64,000 nucleotides of DNA, taken from contig NZ_JAJQYA010000003.1 of NCBI RefSeq assembly GCF_021729155.1, positions 62,001 to 126,000 of the forward strand. Reading direction: 5' to 3'. Of this stretch, positions 60,531 to 64,000 are shown piece after piece (within the stretch, counting starts at the first letter, position 1; every line of letters begins with the position of its first letter). The notes below the pieces were generated by a model, which worked only from the letters and a program-made list of their open reading frames with translations, searched no databases and was not told the DNA's origin. The stretch is from Membranihabitans marinus (GTDB taxonomy: Bacteria; Bacteroidota; Bacteroidia; Chitinophagales; Saprospiraceae). The position numbers and the translations under genes are program-made.

Positions 60531-63344
60531 ATGACAATGAAAAACATTGAAATAAAAGGAGCAAAAGTAAATAACTTGAAATCGGTGGATGTAGATATTC
60601 CTCGAAATCAGTTGGTTGTAGTGTCTGGTGTGTCAGGCTCTGGAAAATCATCTTTGGTGATGGATACTTTATATGCCGAAGGACAGCGAAGATATGTGGA
60701 AAGTCTGTCGAGTTATGCCAGGCAATTCCTCAATCGGATGAAAAAACCCGAAGTTGATTACATCAAAGGCATTTGCCCTGCCATTGCCTTAGAGCAACGG
60801 ACGGCCACCAACAATGCCAGAAGTACAGTTGGATCGATGACTGAGGTATATGATTACCTGCGTATCCTGTATGCCCGGATCGGAGAAACCATTTCTCCCA
60901 TTTCTGGAGTTAAGGTCCAGCGTCACAATGTGTCCGATGTAGTAGATTTTGTATTGTCCTATGCTGAAGAAGATAGGATTTTAGTACTTGTCCCTCTCAA
61001 TAAAGACTATCCCAAACGCAATATTCAAACCCATCTAGAACTGCTGTTGCAGAGAGGGTATAACAGAATTCAAGTAGATGGCGAAAGTGTAAAGATTGAA
61101 ACCTTTCTAGAGGAAAAGAAGCCTATATTAAAGAAGAAACTCGAAGCCGTCGACTCTCATTCTATTCTCGTTGTCATTGACCGTTTTGCAATGGTCCGCA
61201 ATGAAGAAAATATAAAGCGAATCAGTGATTCCGTTCAGACTGCCTTTCGTGAAGGAGGGGGCAGCTGTTATATAAAAAATCATCTCGAAGACGAGATGCA
61301 TTATTACAACAACAAATTTGAAGCCGACGGTATAGTCTTCCCCGAACCAGATCCGCATTTGTTTAATTACAACAATCCTTATGGCGCATGTCCAACCTGT
61401 GAGGGCTATGGTCGCACCATGGGCATTGATGAATTCAAGGTTGTACCCAATCAGAATCTTTCTGTATATGAAGGGGCCATTGCTTGCTGGAAAGGAGATA
61501 CAGGGACTAGATATTTGGACCCTTTGATTGAATCGGCCCATAAAATAGATTTTCCATTACATATTCCCTATAAGCGATTAACGGCAGAACAACGAGGCCT
61601 GCTCTGGAATGGAAACAAATCCTTTAAAGGGATTAATCGTTACTTTGAGGATTTGAAAGAAGAGAGCTATAAAATTCAGAATAGAATTACTTTGGCTCGG
61701 TATAGAGGACGAACTACCTGTACTACTTGTGATGGTTATCGATTGCGTAAAGAAGCCACTTATGTCAAAATTCAAGGCCGACATATCGCAGAATTGACGC
61801 AAATGCCCATTGGAGATTTAAAAACATTCTTCGATGAATTGACCTTAAAACCGAGTGAAATAAAAATAGCTAAGCAATTGTTGGCTGAAATCACCATGAG
61901 GTTGGATGCTATGATCAAACTCGGACTTCCCTATTTACACTTGGATCGATTGTCGGGAACATTGAGTGGGGGAGAAACTCAGCGTATTTATTTGACCAAA
62001 TGCTTGGGGAGTAATCTTACCTCCTCCTTATATATATTGGACGAACCCAGTATCGGACTTCATCCCAGGGATAGTGATCAGTTGATTGCAGTATTGCGCG
62101 ATCTCAAAGACTTGGGCAATACCGTAGTCGTGGTTGAACACGAGGAAGATATTATACGTCAAGCCGACTATTTAATTGATATGGGACCTTTGGCTGGGGA
62201 ACACGGTGGCGAAGTAGTATACAGTGGCGGATTAAATGAATCCGTGCCAGTAGGAACAAGCCTTACCATGGATTATCTAAATGGGGACGAAGTCATCGAT
62301 GTACCCAGTAGTAGAAGGGATTCGGCTTATAGTATCCAGATTGAGGAAGCATATATGCATAACCTAAAGGACATTACAGTGACCTTTAAATTGGATTTGA
62401 TTAATATCTTGACCGGGGTTTCCGGTTCCGGTAAATCTACCTTAGTACACCATATATTATATCCTGCCTTAAAAAATCATTTAGAAGATAGTTTTTCTGG
62501 ACAGCGTCAGGGTTTTAAAGATTTGACAGGGGATTTGAAGCGGATATCGGCTGTTGAATTTATTGGCCAAAAAGCTATTGGGCGATCAAGTCGTTCCAAT
62601 CCGGCAACCTATGTTAAGGCCTTTGACGATATTAGAAATTTATTTGCCAAGCAAAATCTATCTAAGATTAGAAAATACCAAACCAAGCATTTTTCATTTA
62701 ATGTAGAAGGTGGTCGATGCGAAAATTGTAAGGGCGATGGAGAAATCTTGATTGAAATGCAGTTCTTATCAGATATTAGATTAGAATGTGAAGTATGCAA
62801 AGGGAAGCGATTTAAAAGAGAAGTCCTTGAAGTCAAATACAATAATCAAAATATTTACGATGTCCTCAATATGACGATAGAAGAGGCTTTGAAATTTTTT
62901 GAAAATAAGCCTGAAATTGTCGTAAAATTAGAGCCTTTGGAAAAAGTAGGCTTGGGATATCTCCGCCTCGGGCAGTCTTCGAGTACTCTATCTGGAGGGG
63001 AAGCCCAAAGATTGAAATTGGCGTATTATTTAGGACAAGAAAATATAAAGGAACGGATTTTCTTTATATTTGATGAACCTACAACTGGCTTGCATTTTCA
63101 CGATATCAAAAAACTCTTAGTCGCTTTCAATGATCTGATTCGATTGGGACACACTGTCCTGGTGGTGGAACACAACCTCGATATAATAAAAGCAGGGGAC
63201 TGGATTGTAGACCTGGGGCCCGAAGGTGGTTTCGGTGGAGGTAATTTAGTTGCAATGGGTACTCCGGAAGAGTTGGTAGAAGTGGAAGGATCTTATACGG
63301 GCAAATACCTTCAACATAAATTAATGGTCAATCAAAGTAAATAA
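60531..63344 (+). CDS. uvrA: Excinuclease ABC subunit A
   Basis: 937 residues (E. coli UvrA 940), the damage-sensing ATPase of nucleotide-excision repair. First ABC module: Walker A GVSGSGKSS (33-41), a zinc module starting at Cys286 ('CPTCEGYG' ... 'CTTCDGY'), signature 'LSGGETQRI', Walker B 'SLYILDEPSIGLHPRD'. Second module: Walker A GVSGSGKST, zinc module from Cys730 ('CENCKGDG' ... 'CEVCKGKR'), signature 'LSGGEAQRL', Walker B 'FFIFDEPTTGLHFHD'. The short stretch after 'YARIGE' lacks the CPxxG seen in some homologues. The 3' end overlaps the next start codon (TAATG), implying coupled translation. Confidence 0.96.
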   Translation: MTMKNIEIKGAKVNNLKSVDVDIPRNQLVVVSGVSGSGKSSLVMDTLYAEGQRRYVESLSSYARQFLNRMKKPEVDYIKGICPAIALEQRTATNNARSTVGSMTEVYDYLRILYARIGETISPISGVKVQRHNVSDVVDFVLSYAEEDRILVLVPLNKDYPKRNIQTHLELLLQRGYNRIQVDGESVKIETFLEEKKPILKKKLEAVDSHSILVVIDRFAMVRNEENIKRISDSVQTAFREGGGSCYIKNHLEDEMHYYNNKFEADGIVFPEPDPHLFNYNNPYGACPTCEGYGRTMGIDEFKVVPNQNLSVYEGAIACWKGDTGTRYLDPLIESAHKIDFPLHIPYKRLTAEQRGLLWNGNKSFKGINRYFEDLKEESYKIQNRITLARYRGRTTCTTCDGYRLRKEATYVKIQGRHIAELTQMPIGDLKTFFDELTLKPSEIKIAKQLLAEITMRLDAMIKLGLPYLHLDRLSGTLSGGETQRIYLTKCLGSNLTSSLYILDEPSIGLHPRDSDQLIAVLRDLKDLGNTVVVVEHEEDIIRQADYLIDMGPLAGEHGGEVVYSGGLNESVPVGTSLTMDYLNGDEVIDVPSSRRDSAYSIQIEEAYMHNLKDITVTFKLDLINILTGVSGSGKSTLVHHILYPALKNHLEDSFSGQRQGFKDLTGDLKRISAVEFIGQKAIGRSSRSNPATYVKAFDDIRNLFAKQNLSKIRKYQTKHFSFNVEGGRCENCKGDGEILIEMQFLSDIRLECEVCKGKRFKREVLEVKYNNQNIYDVLNMTIEEALKFFENKPEIVVKLEPLEKVGLGYLRLGQSSSTLSGGEAQRLKLAYYLGQENIKERIFFIFDEPTTGLHFHDIKKLLVAFNDLIRLGHTVLVVEHNLDIIKAGDWIVDLGPEGGFGGGNLVAMGTPEELVEVEGSYTGKYLQHKLMVNQSK

Positions 63345-64000
63345 TGGTTTATTCAAAGGTTCACAAGGTAGATAGACCTCGAGCTGTGGTATTGATTACC
63401 CACGGGATAGGGGAGCATTTAGGCCGATATACGGAATTGGTCGATGCATTGCAGAAAGAAAATTTAACCGTTTTTCTTTACGATTTACCCGGATATGGTC
63501 AAACCCTATCTCAATCTGGACCACTTCAGTCTTTTTCTCAATTGTCAACTGCGATAAATGCCCAGTATAAATTGGCGAATCAATACGCTCAAAATCACAA
63601 TATCCCCTTGTTTTTATTTGGCCATAGTTTGGGGGGATTGATTACTGCTCATTTTATGTCAACGATTCAGCCACATTGCAGGGGAGTTATTCTTTCGGCC
63701 CCAGCCATTGACGCTGGAGGATTGGCCAATGGAGTAGTCATCGGACTGGCCAAATATTTGAGTATGCTAATGCCCAATCTGCCCTATCTTAAAATTAAAT
63801 CTTCGGATTTGTCTCGCGATACTAGTGAAGTTGAAAAATACGAGTCAGATCCTTTGGTCGATCGCAGTAGGATAACCCTAAAGGTGGGATATATCTTGCT
63901 TCAAGCGATGGCGGAAACCAAAGCCAATATCGATGGACTTAATCGGCCTCTATTAATGATACAGGGTGAAAAGGACGCTATCGTTAAAATGATCGCTACT
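63344..64000 (+). CDS. Alpha/beta hydrolase (monoacylglycerol-lipase-like), 3' end outside window
   Basis: 219 codons from ATG at 63344, whose first base is the last base of the uvrA stop codon; the frame runs off the window. The oxyanion region 'VVLITHGIGEHLGRYTELVDALQ' and the nucleophile elbow GHSLGG (Ser95) are those of the Hydrolase_4/lysophospholipase group. 'PLLMIQGEKDAIV' near the edge supplies the likely catalytic Asp; the His would follow beyond 64000. It probably hydrolyses a lipid ester; co-transcription with uvrA implies nothing clear about its role. Confidence 0.9.
   Translation, partial: MVYSKVHKVDRPRAVVLITHGIGEHLGRYTELVDALQKENLTVFLYDLPGYGQTLSQSGPLQSFSQLSTAINAQYKLANQYAQNHNIPLFLFGHSLGGLITAHFMSTIQPHCRGVILSAPAIDAGGLANGVVIGLAKYLSMLMPNLPYLKIKSSDLSRDTSEVEKYESDPLVDRSRITLKVGYILLQAMAETKANIDGLNRPLLMIQGEKDAIVKMIAT

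Overview
The window comes from an AT-rich genome of the phylum Bacteroidota, most likely the Saprospiria or a close relative. The evidence is: type IX secretion (T9SS) C-terminal sorting domains on two proteins, a Nudix-fold AraR of the kind known only from Bacteroidetes, DUF4293 and OstA-like proteins, a very large secreted beta-helix/dockerin-like protein, and few Shine-Dalgarno sites. The class-level call is inference from protein flavour; no rRNA is present.

Layout. 1-8.6 kb: the tail of a T9SS cargo protein, an Nfu Fe-S carrier, a secreted metallopeptidase-like/PD40/outer-membrane-barrel protein, and clpB. 8.7-14.9 kb: one 2063-residue secreted protein. 15.2-29.1 kb: a sugar-catabolism island. 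A GntR-type regulator faces an L-rhamnose operon (rhaEW-type fusion, RhaI-type isomerase, rhamnulokinase-like kinase), followed by a mutarotase lipoprotein, araR and araB-araD-symporter-araA for L-arabinose. Rhamnose would end as dihydroxyacetone phosphate plus lactate, arabinose as D-xylulose 5-phosphate. 29.1-34 kb: an accessory stretch with a RidA/WYL-regulator pair, a truncated IS110 transposase, an IS1595-like element with recognisable inverted repeats but degenerate catalytic residues, and arrays of short hairpins. 34-40.5 kb: a nitroreductase, the ergothioneine-type pair egtB-egtD, a Dabb lipoprotein, a hemolysin III-type membrane protein, an aldo/keto reductase and a Bcr/CflA exporter. 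40.9-51.7 kb: a Tat-exported Gfo/Idh/MocA oxidoreductase with a HEAT/DUF1080 protein, an Old Yellow Enzyme under a MarR regulator, an unusual-type IMP dehydrogenase, a second DUF1080 lipoprotein and an MDR reductase. 52.5-64 kb: tatD, tRNA-Ser(GGA), an ExbB/ExbD-type motor operon, a second large hairpin array, a DUF4293 protein, an OstA/LptA-like protein, an ECF sigma factor, uvrA and the start of an alpha/beta hydrolase.

The signal least explained by known features is a modular intergenic hairpin family. Its units follow a fixed order: a linker close to TGACYGAAYGTA, hairpin A, hairpin B with a 5-nt TTAAT-like loop, a linker ending AAGGAA, then hairpin C with a CACTGT-like loop. Stem sequences differ between units but both arms change together, while linkers and loops stay recognisable. 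Copies lie near 29.1 kb, 32.1 kb (opposite strand) and 56.0 kb, with degenerate traces near 29.4 and 31.0 kb. I do not recognise this family. A second short dispersed repeat (about 35 nt) lies at 1.7, 8.5 and 32.3 kb.

All calls were made by reading the sequence; no database search or folding program was run.
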